Shown: positions 14,707 through 21,909 of the stretch, piece by piece
How the letters are laid out: each line of letters begins with the position of its first letter
Position numbering within the stretch: position 1 is the stretch's first letter
Assembly: GCA_934565425.1 (NCBI GenBank)
Contig: CAKTHW010000016.1
Location: 1 to 24,771, forward strand
From: an uncultured Oscillospiraceae bacterium
GTDB lineage: Bacteria; Bacillota; Clostridia; Oscillospirales; Oscillospiraceae
Reading direction: 5' to 3'
DNA: 24,771 nt
The notes under the pieces: model-generated
What the model saw: only the letters and a program-made list of their open reading frames with translations
Told to the model about the DNA's origin: nothing
Databases searched by the model: none
Position numbers and translations under genes: made by a program

Positions 14707-15396
14707 TCAGCTTGCATCCTCCAGGCGCAGGTTGGAGAACACATCCTGGTAGGTCTGTGCCAGCTCGTCTGCTGCGTCCATGGTGGAAGAAAAGGCGTAC
14801 AGGTAAGTATCGGTATCCGTTGCGGTCATGAACACCGTCCACATCCGCATATCTTCATTTGCGCCGGAGGTGAAGGTGACCACATAGACCGGATAGGTCA
14901 GGTTGGCTGTGTATGTGCTGTTCTGCTTGCAGGACTGAACCTGGCAGTTGTCCGACTGCGCCAGGGCGGTGGCAGTGGCCACGGCGTATTCTTTCAAGCT
15001 CTGCTCCTCGGCCTGGGTGGTGGGATAGGCGCTGTTGATGATGACCGTGCTGCTGTCCTGGGTCATGTCCTCATAGTAGTAGCCGCCATCGTCATGGTTC
15101 TCTGTCTTCAGGTTCTGCATATTGGTGAAGGGCAGTGCGCCGCCCATGAGCACCGGAATCTGCCTGGTGGTCTGGCCGCCCTGCTTTTCCGGCTTCTGGG
15201 TGGGCGTCTCGGTCTTGCCAGGGGTCTGGGTGGAGGTGTCAGGGGTGGCTTCTGATTTGTCTGCCGGCTCTGCCTGGCTGGTGGCGGGCTGGGCGCCTGC
15301 CGCGGCGGAGGATGCCGGAGCGGGGTTCTTCCCGCCGCAGGCGGTGAGCAGGCTCAGAGTCAGAGCGACCGTCAAAATGATCCATTGTTTTTTCAT
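14707..15396 (-). CDS. Lipoprotein of unknown function
   Basis: 229 residues. Lipobox LTAC-GGK, then a long Pro/Thr/Gln/Lys linker to about residue 80, then a globular C-terminal domain that starts at PFTNMQNLKTEN and ends TYQDVFSNLRLEDAS. The end is reminiscent of small PsbP-like or serine-protease-inhibitor-like bacterial domains, but I make no assignment. Similar architecture to the lipoprotein at 4403-5047. First lipoprotein of the three-gene run, 30 bases after the DUF2442 gene. Confidence 0.8.
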   Translation of the reverse strand: MKKQWIILTVALTLSLLTACGGKNPAPASSAAAGAQPATSQAEPADKSEATPDTSTQTPGKTETPTQKPEKQGGQTTRQIPVLMGGALPFTNMQNLKTENHDDGGYYYEDMTQDSSTVIINSAYPTTQAEEQSLKEYAVATATALAQSDNCQVQSCKQNSTYTANLTYPVYVVTFTSGANEDMRMWTVFMTATDTDTYLYAFSSTMDAADELAQTYQDVFSNLRLEDAS

Positions 15397-15426
15397 ATGT
15401 TTTCTCCTTTTCTGAAATTCCTGGGG

Positions 15427-15663
15427 TCAGTCTTGTTCCGCCATGGCTAAGATCTCGTCATGGCTCAGTTCTACGGTTTCAAATTGGACAAAGATGCCGT
15501 TCGTGCTGACACGATTCCAAATCTCCGGTCTGGCCAGCGGTCGAAACCGGATCTTATCCAAGTAGGGCTTCATATCCAACAGCAGTCGGCTGCCGGACAC
15601 ATAGTCCACTTGCAGGATGTGATCCTCCAACGCACGCACCGCTGCAATGTAACTTCGGCGCAA
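15427..15663 (-). CDS. DUF2442 family small protein
   Basis: 78 residues from a TTG start at 15663, chosen for the GGAGGAGGG just upstream and the lack of any better ATG. The pattern VDYVSGSRLLLDMKPYL ... FRPLARPEIWNRV ... ELSHDEILAMAEQ fits DUF2442, a short beta-rich family often paired with DUF4160 or toxin-antitoxin-like genes. No DUF4160 partner is visible here. Only about 45 bases separate it from the upstream terminator, with no clear promoter, so expression may depend on readthrough from the regulator gene. Confidence 0.7.
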   Translation of the reverse strand: MRRSYIAAVRALEDHILQVDYVSGSRLLLDMKPYLDKIRFRPLARPEIWNRVSTNGIFVQFETVELSHDEILAMAEQD

Positions 15664-15703
15664 CGATCCCTCCTCCTCTCTGTCCGCAATCTGCGTTTGG
15701 CAG

Positions 15704-15742
15704 AAAAAAATCCACCGTACAACTGTAGTGTACGGTGGATTT
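15704..15742 (-). terminator. Intrinsic terminator of the LAL regulator gene
   Basis: 14-bp perfect stem AAATCCACCGTACA/TGTACGGTGGATTT with a 7-base loop, followed on the minus strand by a run of seven Ts. Confidence 0.92.
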
Positions 15743-15766
15743 CTTTTGAAAGATAGTAACCAAAGG

Positions 15767-18262
15767 TTAGGGTTTCTGCTCCACCAGATCCAGCAGCCGT
15801 CTGCGCTTGGTGCGGGTGTCGCCCGTGATTTGCAGTTTGGAATAGATCTGGTTCATATACTGCTTGACCGTCCCCTCCGACAAAAACAGCTGCTGGGCGA
15901 TCTCCTTATTGGTCAGATGCTGTGTCATCAGCTGGGTGATCTCCATCTCCCGACGGGTCAGCTCTCCCAACGCAGCAGGGCGAGCGCCCTGCGTCCGCAG
16001 CTGGGCGCAGCGGGCTTCATAGGCTTCGCCCAAAGCGGCGATCTGGGTTACCTGTTCCGTCTGGGGCAGGGTGGACAGCAGGTCGTGCAGATAGCGGTAG
16101 TTTTCCACAAAGGGGAGGAAAAATCCGTCCGCTCCTGCCGCCTGCAACGCCTGCGCCAACAGTGGCTTTGCCTCTGTCCCCTTGTCCAGCATGGCGTAGG
16201 CAGCAGCGGTCTGGATACGGATGTGCAGCTCCGCCAGCGCATAGTGCATCCCCTGGCACAGGTGCAGCAGCCCTTCGCTCCGGCCGATGACCTTGGCGTA
16301 GGCACCCTGCGCCAAATACACCTGATTTTCGATCAGTTCCATCATGGGACGGCAGGGCGCCAGGAAGTTGACAGCAGCCAGCTGATGCGCCCGGAACAGG
16401 GCAGGCACCTGCTCCGGCTGTCCCACCAGGGCGTAATAGTAGGCGCAGATGCTCTCAAAGATGTGCAGCCACATGGTGTTATGGCTCTGCATCAGCTCTT
16501 TCCGCTTTTGCGCAAAAGAATACCGCTCCTGGGTGTCCGCACAGAGGGAGAGCCGCCGCTCCAAAAAGTCGCAGCAGAGGGCGATGTTCTCCTGACCGTT
16601 TTCGGCGATGCGGGCGTAGGCACGTTCCAACAGGATGCTGGTGTCTGCAAAACGCCCCTGCAAAAAGGCCGCTTCGCCGCTCATCACTAACTCTGCCCCT
16701 TGACCGTGCCCCTGGGTCAGCTTGTAGTAGTGGGGCATACAGTCGTTCATCTCTGCCAGCTCTTTCTCCAGCGTCCCCGGCGTCCGATGGAACATCATCA
16801 GCACAGACGGCGAACCAAAGGTCCAGCTCCCCTCGTTGCGGATGCTCACCGCAGGGCGGGACATCTGTGCGCTGGCGCTGCGGTGGAGACGGCTCATCTC
16901 GGTGATGTCGTTGTACATCAGGAAGCTCAGGATCAAGTCCCGTTCTCCCAGCAGGTTGCCCCGTTCCTCCTCCGGCCACTCCGGATGGGTGCGGATGGCG
17001 TCCTCCAGCAGCCCTTTCAGGGCCATCATCTTGGGGATCTGCCGCCAGGTGAACATCCGGCGCATGAGCACCAGAATGGTCAGGGGATGTTCTTTCAGCA
17101 CCGCTTCCGGACAACGCTCCAAAAACGCCAGCACCGTCTCCGGCTTCAGCGCAGCCAAAAGGATCCCAGCATCCGCCTGGATGACCTGGAGGGCGGCGTC
17201 ATAGTTGCCGCACGCCTGATAGGCGTCCAGGGCGTGCAGATATTGCTGGTGGGCTTGGTACCAATCGCCGTAACGGCTGCGGTAAGCGTTCTGCTTGGCT
17301 GGTTCCAGCTGAGCAAACGCCTGCTCCGCACAAGCCTTCATCATGTGGTGGAATCGGAAGGTCACGCCGTCGGACAGACGGGTCACAAAGGCGTTTTGCT
17401 CGGTCAAAGCGGCTAGAATCTGGTCAGTCTCTGGGTCTTCTGTGATGAACCGTGCCATCTCGGCGGAAAACTCATCGGCCAACCCCATGACCGCCAAAAA
17501 CTCCTGCCGTTGGGGAGGGAGCGGGTCGATGAGGGCGTTGAAGAACATCTCATAAATGTCCGACTGCTTATCTGGCAGCGTTCCCTGCTCCGCCAAAAAG
17601 CACAGGTTCAAATAGACCGCAGAGAACCACCCTTCACTGGAGTGGAGCAGGGCGGCGATGTCCGCTTCCTGCAAGGGGATTCCACAGCGGTGTGCATAAG
17701 TGGCCAGTTCCCGATGGTTCAGACGCAGGTGCTCTGCGGTGATCTGATGGAGCTTCCCACCCAAACGCACCACCTCGCCGCGGGGGAGGAACCGGTCTCG
17801 GCTGGCCACGATGACATGAACGTTTTCCGGCAGGCGGTTGGCCAGGATACAGAAGAAGTCCACGATGCGCCCATCGGTCATCAGGTGGAAGTCGTCGATA
17901 AAGAGGTAGTATGTGACGGAACCGGTCAGGGTGAGACAGAGGTCGTCCACCAGCAGGCTGGCGCTGGCGGTGTCGTCGGGACAAGGGTACTGTTCCAGAA
18001 AGGACAGGCCGGCAAATGCAAAGGCTTTTTGGACGCTCTTCCAGAAGACCGGCACGTTGTCCGAATAAATGCTCACTCGGATGGTCTGCACCGCCGCGTC
18101 CCCTTTGGCCTGCTCCGCCAAGTACCAGTTGATGGCTGTGGTCTTCCCGTAGCCCATAGGCGCCACCACCGTGGTCAGGGCACAGCGCCCGATGGGGGTC
18201 AGGCTGTCCCGGAGGCGGGGGGAGATATAGAGACCATTTAAATTCTGTTTTCGCTTCGCCAT
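15767..18262 (-). CDS. LuxR-family large ATP-binding transcriptional regulator (MalT/LAL type)
   Basis: 831 residues. STAND-type NTPase at the N-terminus: Walker A APMGYGKTTA (34-43), Walker B YYLFIDDFH near 120, and a sensor-like VIVASRD. A long helical TPR-like sensor region occupies about 330-760. A C-terminal LuxR/GerE helix-turn-helix follows (LTRREMEITQLMTQ, LTNKEIAQQLFLSEGTVKQYMNQI, about 768-820). In MalT the ATPase/TPR part binds an inducer and ATP, oligomerises, and exposes the DNA-binding domain; the inducer here is unknown. The gene diverges from the tandem ATC-hydrolase genes, its most likely targets, with about 245 bases between. The start follows GAGGATAAG. Confidence 0.93.
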   Translation of the reverse strand: MAKRKQNLNGLYISPRLRDSLTPIGRCALTTVVAPMGYGKTTAINWYLAEQAKGDAAVQTIRVSIYSDNVPVFWKSVQKAFAFAGLSFLEQYPCPDDTASASLLVDDLCLTLTGSVTYYLFIDDFHLMTDGRIVDFFCILANRLPENVHVIVASRDRFLPRGEVVRLGGKLHQITAEHLRLNHRELATYAHRCGIPLQEADIAALLHSSEGWFSAVYLNLCFLAEQGTLPDKQSDIYEMFFNALIDPLPPQRQEFLAVMGLADEFSAEMARFITEDPETDQILAALTEQNAFVTRLSDGVTFRFHHMMKACAEQAFAQLEPAKQNAYRSRYGDWYQAHQQYLHALDAYQACGNYDAALQVIQADAGILLAALKPETVLAFLERCPEAVLKEHPLTILVLMRRMFTWRQIPKMMALKGLLEDAIRTHPEWPEEERGNLLGERDLILSFLMYNDITEMSRLHRSASAQMSRPAVSIRNEGSWTFGSPSVLMMFHRTPGTLEKELAEMNDCMPHYYKLTQGHGQGAELVMSGEAAFLQGRFADTSILLERAYARIAENGQENIALCCDFLERRLSLCADTQERYSFAQKRKELMQSHNTMWLHIFESICAYYYALVGQPEQVPALFRAHQLAAVNFLAPCRPMMELIENQVYLAQGAYAKVIGRSEGLLHLCQGMHYALAELHIRIQTAAAYAMLDKGTEAKPLLAQALQAAGADGFFLPFVENYRYLHDLLSTLPQTEQVTQIAALGEAYEARCAQLRTQGARPAALGELTRREMEITQLMTQHLTNKEIAQQLFLSEGTVKQYMNQIYSKLQITGDTRTKRRRLLDLVEQKP

Positions 18263-18279
18263 GTGTCTTATCCTCGTCT

Positions 18280-18293
18280 TTAAGATATCTTAA
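18280..18293. promoter_or_regulatory. Perfect 14-base palindrome in the LAL regulator leader
   Basis: TTAAGATATCTTAA lies between the expected transcription start (about 18298) and the ribosome-binding site. This is a classic autoregulation position. Confidence 0.45.
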
Positions 18294-18304
18294 TGATTGT
18301 AGTT

Positions 18305-18333
18305 ATTTTATCATACAATGTCCACTACGAAAA
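18305..18333 (-). promoter_or_regulatory. Promoter of the LAL regulator gene
   Basis: Minus strand: weak -35 TTTTCG, 17-base spacer ending TGA, -10 TAAAAT (extended -10). Confidence 0.45.
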
Positions 18334-18389
18334 GAGACTCCCCCATTCTTTCTGCCCAGCAATTTCGCGCTCCCCGGTCTCCCATTCTC

Positions 18390-18419
18390 TTGACAACGCC
18401 CCGCATCCCATTTTATAAT
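18390..18419 (+). promoter_or_regulatory. Consensus promoter of the ATC-hydrolase-like genes
   Basis: TTGACA and TATAAT, both perfect, spaced by 18 bases. It gives a leader of about 80 bases. Confidence 0.8.
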
Positions 18420-18477
18420 GTGACCGAATGCATGAATCCGTTCTCCCAACGTCGGAGGCGGCTTTTCCCTGCCGCGC

Positions 18478-18495
18478 AGTTAGACTCAGCTAACT
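18478..18495 (+). promoter_or_regulatory. Small inverted repeat just before the ribosome-binding site
   Basis: AGTTAG and CTAACT arms with a 6-base loop, six bases before GGAGG. It could affect translation or bind a regulator; too short to be sure. Confidence 0.3.
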
Positions 18496-18508
18496 AAAAG
18501 GAGGAACC

Positions 18509-19210
18509 ATGAGAGATCGAGACCTGTCATTTGACCGCACCTGCCACGTGCTCTACACGAAGCCCTGCAAAAAGCAGATCCAACAAAAGATTGCCCTCCA
18601 CTACCCGCCGGAGCAGCGAGAAGAAGTCTGGGAACAGGTTCAGCTCCAGTACGTGGATTTCCTGAAGGATTGGCGCACCGACCTGGGTGGCAAGAAAAAC
18701 TTCCACAACGGTGCAGGCGGGAACTATGACTGCGTGGCTCTGATGAGCTACTATGTGGTCTGCAAGGCGGTCACCAGCCTGGCCGAGATCGAGGAGATGG
18801 AGGGGGAGCTGTTCCTGCCCGCCTTCCGGAAGCTCCGGTTTGTGGACGTCAACAAGCCCTTTTGGAAGCGTCTGCTCCATCGCGCCTTTCTGACAGCGAA
18901 AAAGCGGTGCGACCGGTGGGGAGACTTTGTGATGCACGTGGCGCCCTATGAGGCGGACAAGCCCATCTACTACGAGTTCACCCAGTGCCCTACGGCGGAG
19001 TTTGCCAAACAGTTCGGGCTGCTGGAAGTGATGCCCGCCCTGTGCAACCCGGATTTTGAGGGGATGGAGCTGCTCCACGCCCGTCTGGTGCGCACCACCA
19101 CCTGTGCCAACGGCTGCAAGTGCGATTACACCATCTGCGGCGACCGAGATGCCTACTTGAAAGAGCATCCGGAATATCGGGACGCCCAGGGTTATCGGCG
19201 GAATAAGTAG
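18509..19210 (+). CDS. L-2-amino-thiazoline-4-carboxylate (ATC) hydrolase family protein, first copy
   Basis: 233 residues. Family features lie in the C-terminal half: YEFTQCPTAEFAKQFGLLEV, MPALCNPDFEGMELL, and the R-x-x-T-x-x-x-G-C-x-C-D-Y ending. The namesake enzyme (Pseudomonas) opens the thiazoline ring of L-2-amino-thiazoline-4-carboxylate on the way to cysteine. Most gut-bacterial members are untested, so the substrate is not established. The conserved cysteines of FTQC and ALC are present. The start follows GGAGGAACC. First of two tandem paralogues behind a consensus promoter, divergent from the LAL regulator. Confidence 0.8.
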   Translation: MRDRDLSFDRTCHVLYTKPCKKQIQQKIALHYPPEQREEVWEQVQLQYVDFLKDWRTDLGGKKNFHNGAGGNYDCVALMSYYVVCKAVTSLAEIEEMEGELFLPAFRKLRFVDVNKPFWKRLLHRAFLTAKKRCDRWGDFVMHVAPYEADKPIYYEFTQCPTAEFAKQFGLLEVMPALCNPDFEGMELLHARLVRTTTCANGCKCDYTICGDRDAYLKEHPEYRDAQGYRRNK

Positions 19211-19220
19211 GAGGTTGGAG

Positions 19221-19859
19221 ATGAAGTATATGGGAATGCCCATGGGGATGTGGGCACTGTTTCGCAAATCCTTTCAGACCCATTTGACGTCGGAATTTGG
19301 CCTGACGCCGGAAACGGCAAAGACGGTGACGGCACAGGCAAAGGGAAAGTATCAGGAAATCCTGGCGGACCTGCCGGAATTTGAATCGGGCGACCGTTTT
19401 AAATTAAACTTAGTGGGCTGTGCCATGCTGGCAGCGTTCATTTTGAGTATGCCGGAGCGTCCGGATGTGCAGACGCTGACGGACTACTATGCTAAGGCCA
19501 TGATGACGCCGACGATGAAGTGGTTCTGTCGGATGAGCGGAAAGTCCAAATTCACCGACAAGGATGTGGCCAGCCTGCAAAAGACAGCCCAGCTCCGTGC
19601 CGGTGACCGAAACCCCTATTCCTGGAATATGAACTTCTACCCGTACCCAGACGACAGCGGCTACGAGGCGCGCTTTACGCAGTGCGGCATCTGCACCCTG
19701 ATGAAAAAACTGGGTCTGTACGACCTGACGCCGGCGTTATGCCACCTGGACTACACCATGAGCGAGGCCGGTGGCGCGACTCATTTTGTGCGGCAGTATA
19801 CCCTGGCTTCCGGTGGGCCGTACTGTGATTGCGGATACAAAAAGCTTTCCTCTCCCTAG
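19221..19859 (+). CDS. ATC hydrolase family protein, second tandem copy
   Basis: 212 residues from the ATG at 19221, with AGGAGG six bases upstream; the TTG at 19215 abuts the ribosome-binding site. It shares with its neighbour the pattern FTQC, GL, PALC, D, R, T, G, CDC near the C-terminus (ARFTQCGICTLMKKLGLYDL, TPALCHLD), but little elsewhere, so the duplication is old or the two were acquired separately. Only 10 bases separate the genes, so they are co-transcribed and may form a heteromer or act on related substrates (inference). Confidence 0.78.
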   Translation: MKYMGMPMGMWALFRKSFQTHLTSEFGLTPETAKTVTAQAKGKYQEILADLPEFESGDRFKLNLVGCAMLAAFILSMPERPDVQTLTDYYAKAMMTPTMKWFCRMSGKSKFTDKDVASLQKTAQLRAGDRNPYSWNMNFYPYPDDSGYEARFTQCGICTLMKKLGLYDLTPALCHLDYTMSEAGGATHFVRQYTLASGGPYCDCGYKKLSSP

Positions 19860-19867
19860 GAAAAAAC

Positions 19868-19896
19868 AAAGCACCTGTGTTTCCACAGGTGCTTTT
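19868..19896. terminator. Bidirectional terminator between the ATC-hydrolase operon and rpsI
   Basis: Stem AAAGCACCTGTG/CACAGGTGCTTT with loop TTTC. T-runs on both sides. Confidence 0.9.
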
Positions 19897-19918
19897 GCAA
19901 TAGCATAGCAGTTGAAGC

Positions 19919-20323
19919 TCAGCGCTTGGAGAACTGAGGAGCACGACGAGCGGCTTTGAGGCCGTACTTCTTTCTTTCCTTCATTCTGGGGTCGCGGGTC
20001 AGGTAACCAGCTCTCTTCAGAACGGGACGGAATTCGGGGTTGACCAGCAGCAGGGCGCGGGAGATGCCGTGACGCAGTGCGCCAGCCTGGCCGGTGACGC
20101 CGCCGCCGGTGACGGTAGCGATGATGTCAACCTTCTCGACCATCTCGGTCAGGACCAGGGGCTGACGGGTGATGAGCTTCAGGGTATCCAGGCCGAAATA
20201 ATCGTCGATGTCGCGGCCGTTGATGGTGATCTTGCCGGTGCCGCCTTCGTACAGACGAACGCGAGCGACGGAGGACTTGCGGCGGCCAGTGCCATACAGG
20301 TAAGGCTTCTTGCTCTTATACAT
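19919..20323 (-). CDS. rpsI: 30S ribosomal protein S9
   Basis: 134 residues. Diagnostic segments are [14 protein letters not shown] near the N-terminus, [23 protein letters not shown] in the middle and the basic C-terminal tail [24 protein letters not shown], whose last Lys-Arg reaches the ribosomal P site. The start follows AGGGAGGG. Second gene of the universal rplM-rpsI operon, 20 bases after rplM. Confidence 0.99.
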   Translation of the reverse strand: MYKSKKPYLYGTGRRKSSVARVRLYEGGTGKITINGRDIDDYFGLDTLKLITRQPLVLTEMVEKVDIIATVTGGGVTGQAGALRHGISRALLLVNPEFRPVLKRAGYLTRDPRMKERKKYGLKAARRAPQFSKR

Positions 20324-20343
20324 GATTCATTTCCCTCCCTATA

Positions 20344-20769
20344 TTATTCCATGACGATGGGCTTCTGAGCGGCATGGCCGTGTTCAGAACCACGATAGAC
20401 GCGCAGACGGGTCAGAGCGGCAGCGCCCAGGCTGTTCTTGGGCAGCATACCCTTGACAGCCTGCTTGACGGCGAATTCAGGACGCTTCTGCATCAGGGTG
20501 CCATAGGAAATCTCTTTCAGGCCGCCAGTCCAGCCGGAGTGGTGACGATAAAACTTCTGAGTCAGCTTGTTGCCGGTCAGCACAGCCTTGTCCGCATTGA
20601 TGACGATGACGAAATCGCCGCAGTCAACGTGGGGGGTGTACTCGGGCTTGGTCTTGCCGCGCAGCAGGTCAGCGGCGGCGACAGCGGTCTTGCCCAGAGG
20701 CTTGCCAGCTGCATCCAGGACGTACCATTTGCGTTCCAGGTCGCCCTTCTTTGCCATATAAGTGGACAT
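20344..20769 (-). CDS. rplM: 50S ribosomal protein L13
   Basis: 141 residues, the usual length. [20 protein letters not shown] at the start and [37 protein letters not shown] and [16 protein letters not shown] are all conserved. The ATG at 20769 is chosen for GGAGG eight bases upstream and agreement with the family; an ATG at 20784 would add five residues. Preceded by a leader hairpin and a strong promoter. Confidence 0.99.
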   Translation of the reverse strand: MSTYMAKKGDLERKWYVLDAAGKPLGKTAVAAADLLRGKTKPEYTPHVDCGDFVIVINADKAVLTGNKLTQKFYRHHSGWTGGLKEISYGTLMQKRPEFAVKQAVKGMLPKNSLGAAALTRLRVYRGSEHGHAAQKPIVME

Positions 20770-20821
20770 ATCCAAAACCTCCATTGTTCTTATGAAACAA
20801 ATTACGTTAAAACAAAATACA

Positions 20822-20865
20822 CGCCGGTTTGCGGCCGAAAAGTACCTAAACGGCGCAAACCAGCG
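20822..20865 (-). promoter_or_regulatory. rplM leader hairpin (L13-type ribosomal protein leader)
   Basis: Minus-strand RNA folds with arms CGCTGGTTTGCG and CGCAAACCGGCG (12 pairs, one G-U), plus an inner CCG/CGG. It begins right at the expected transcription start. Firmicutes rplM-rpsI operons carry a leader of this kind, thought to bind L13 for feedback control. The remaining leader to the start codon is about 55 bases. Confidence 0.65.
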
Positions 20866-20871
20866 TATATA

Positions 20872-20901
20872 GTTATAACATAGTGTTTCCCGTCCTGTCA
20901 A
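20872..20901 (-). promoter_or_regulatory. Promoter of rplM-rpsI
   Basis: Minus strand: perfect -35 TTGACA, 18-base spacer ending TGT, -10 TATAAC. Confidence 0.75.
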
Positions 20902-21000
20902 CCGGATTTTTCGTTTTTTTAATTTATCTTTTCCAAATCTTATTTAAACTCTATTTTTCTCTTCTATGCTCTCATTTACTCATTTTCATTTTTCAAATTT

Positions 21001-21270
21001 TCATCCGCTCCGCACCAGCCAATTCAGCATCAGAAGCAGTCCGAACCCCGGCGCGCCCAGCACGCCCAGCACCAGGGCGTTGCACAGGTTCACCCCCAGC
21101 TGGACGCCCAGCGCCCCGCCGGTCTGCGCCAGCAGTGCCAGCACCCCGGCACCGGCAGCGGTGCGCAGGAGCAGCTTGACCGCCTTGACCAGCACCTTCC
21201 GGAGCATGATGAGGAACAGGAAGCCAGCAAACACCCCCAGCCCCCAGAGCACCTTGGTCTCCACGTTCAT
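21001..21270 (-). CDS. bofA: Pro-sigma-K processing inhibitor BofA family protein
   Basis: 89 residues, typical length. Hydrophobic throughout: helix GVFAGFLFLIMLRKVLVK, then GVLALLAQTG, and the family-defining C-terminal GVNLCNALVLGVLGAPGFGLLLMLNWL. In Bacillus, BofA holds the membrane protease SpoIVFB inactive in the forespore outer membrane until pro-sigma-K is cleaved. Clostridia that lack SpoIVFB still often carry the gene, so the role may differ. ATGA overlap with yaaL indicates coupled translation. No hairpin terminator is visible before rplM. Confidence 0.93.
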   Translation of the reverse strand: MNVETKVLWGLGVFAGFLFLIMLRKVLVKAVKLLLRTAAGAGVLALLAQTGGALGVQLGVNLCNALVLGVLGAPGFGLLLMLNWLVRSG

Positions 21271-21512
21271 CTGCCGCCGTCCAGCGCTTTGACCCGGCGT
21301 AAGAGGTAGGTGTACCGGGCCTGAAGGGCTTTGATCTCAAAGACAGCGGATTCCACCAAGTCCGGGTCCTCCACTGTATCAAACTGCAAATACGCCTGCT
21401 GCATCAGCAGCCGGGTGTGCTCCAGCCCGTCCATCAGGGCGGAACGCTCTTCCTCCTGGCCGCTGGCAGCCTCTTTTTTCCGCCCCAGCGCCCGCAGTAC
21501 CAATTCTGTCAT
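21267..21512 (-). CDS. yaaL: YaaL-like DUF2508 family protein
   Basis: 81 residues, cytoplasmic and helical. Conserved core LMQQAYLQFDTVEDPDLVESAVFEIKALQARYTYLL matches DUF2508/YaaL (split here only by its length in the family). Gene order yaaL-bofA is as in Bacillus subtilis, where recR lies just upstream; here recR and dnaX are missing. Start at 21512 follows AAAGGGGG. Function unknown. Confidence 0.9.
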   Translation of the reverse strand: MTELVLRALGRKKEAASGQEEERSALMDGLEHTRLLMQQAYLQFDTVEDPDLVESAVFEIKALQARYTYLLRRVKALDGGR

Positions 21513-21535
21513 TGGGTCGCCCCCTTTCTGCCGTT

Positions 21536-21541
21536 AGTATA
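21536..21541 (-). promoter_or_regulatory. Candidate -10 element of yaaL-bofA
   Basis: TATACT on the minus strand, 23 bases before the start codon. No good -35 at normal spacing. Confidence 0.35.
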
Positions 21542-21657
21542 TCTGTCTATTTGGACAATTATTCCAATCTCACCAGAAAAGCCATTTACCAGCACCCATT
21601 TCCAGCCCCGCTCGAGCATACCTTTTACGCTCCGCGCCATACTACCCTCAGACAGCG

Positions 21658-21802
21658 CGGCAGCTGCCGTCCCTGACTCATTCGGCGGAGCGACTCCTCC
21701 CCAGCGAGTCCACATCCGGGACAGCGTCTGCGGCAACGTCGATGAGATAGGGACGCGCAGCGGCGGGGTATCTGCCCGCTGCGTGTCCCACGGGATATTC
21801 TA
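21658..21802. other. Hairpin-rich, non-coding segment, possible second structured RNA
   Basis: Part of a 929-base stretch with no convincing gene (21513-22441). It contains a 12-base palindrome CGGCAGCTGCCG at 21658-21669. A nested helix follows (GTCCC/GGGAC 21669-21722, GACTC/GAGTC 21675-21710, GGAG/CTCC inside). A long hairpin has arms at 21750-21763 and 21776-21789 (13 of 14 paired). On the minus strand TAGAAT at 21797-21802 sits just before the long hairpin, as a -10 would. I recognise no RNA family; no terminator is evident. Strand and reality are uncertain. Confidence 0.4.
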
Positions 21803-21875
21803 CCTAAGAAGCGGTTTGGTTTTGTGCGAGATTTCGGCACAGATGACTGAATCCTGACAGAAGGGCAGATTTCCC

Positions 21876-21903
21876 TTGCAAATTCGACCCAAAGGGTTAT
21901 AAT
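21876..21903 (+). promoter_or_regulatory. Promoter of the intergenic structured RNA
   Basis: -35 TTGCAA, 16-base spacer, consensus -10 TATAAT; start expected at about 21910. Confidence 0.7.
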
Positions 21904-21909
21904 AAGACC

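Noticed and set aside
21509..21640. Minus-strand frame of 43 codons (MARSVKGMLERGWKW...) whose stop overlaps the yaaL start as ATGA, with GAGGG four bases before its ATG
   Set aside because: No recognised family, it runs into the hairpin-rich segment, and the yaaL -10 candidate lies within it. Not enough to call a gene, though ribosome profiling could revive it.
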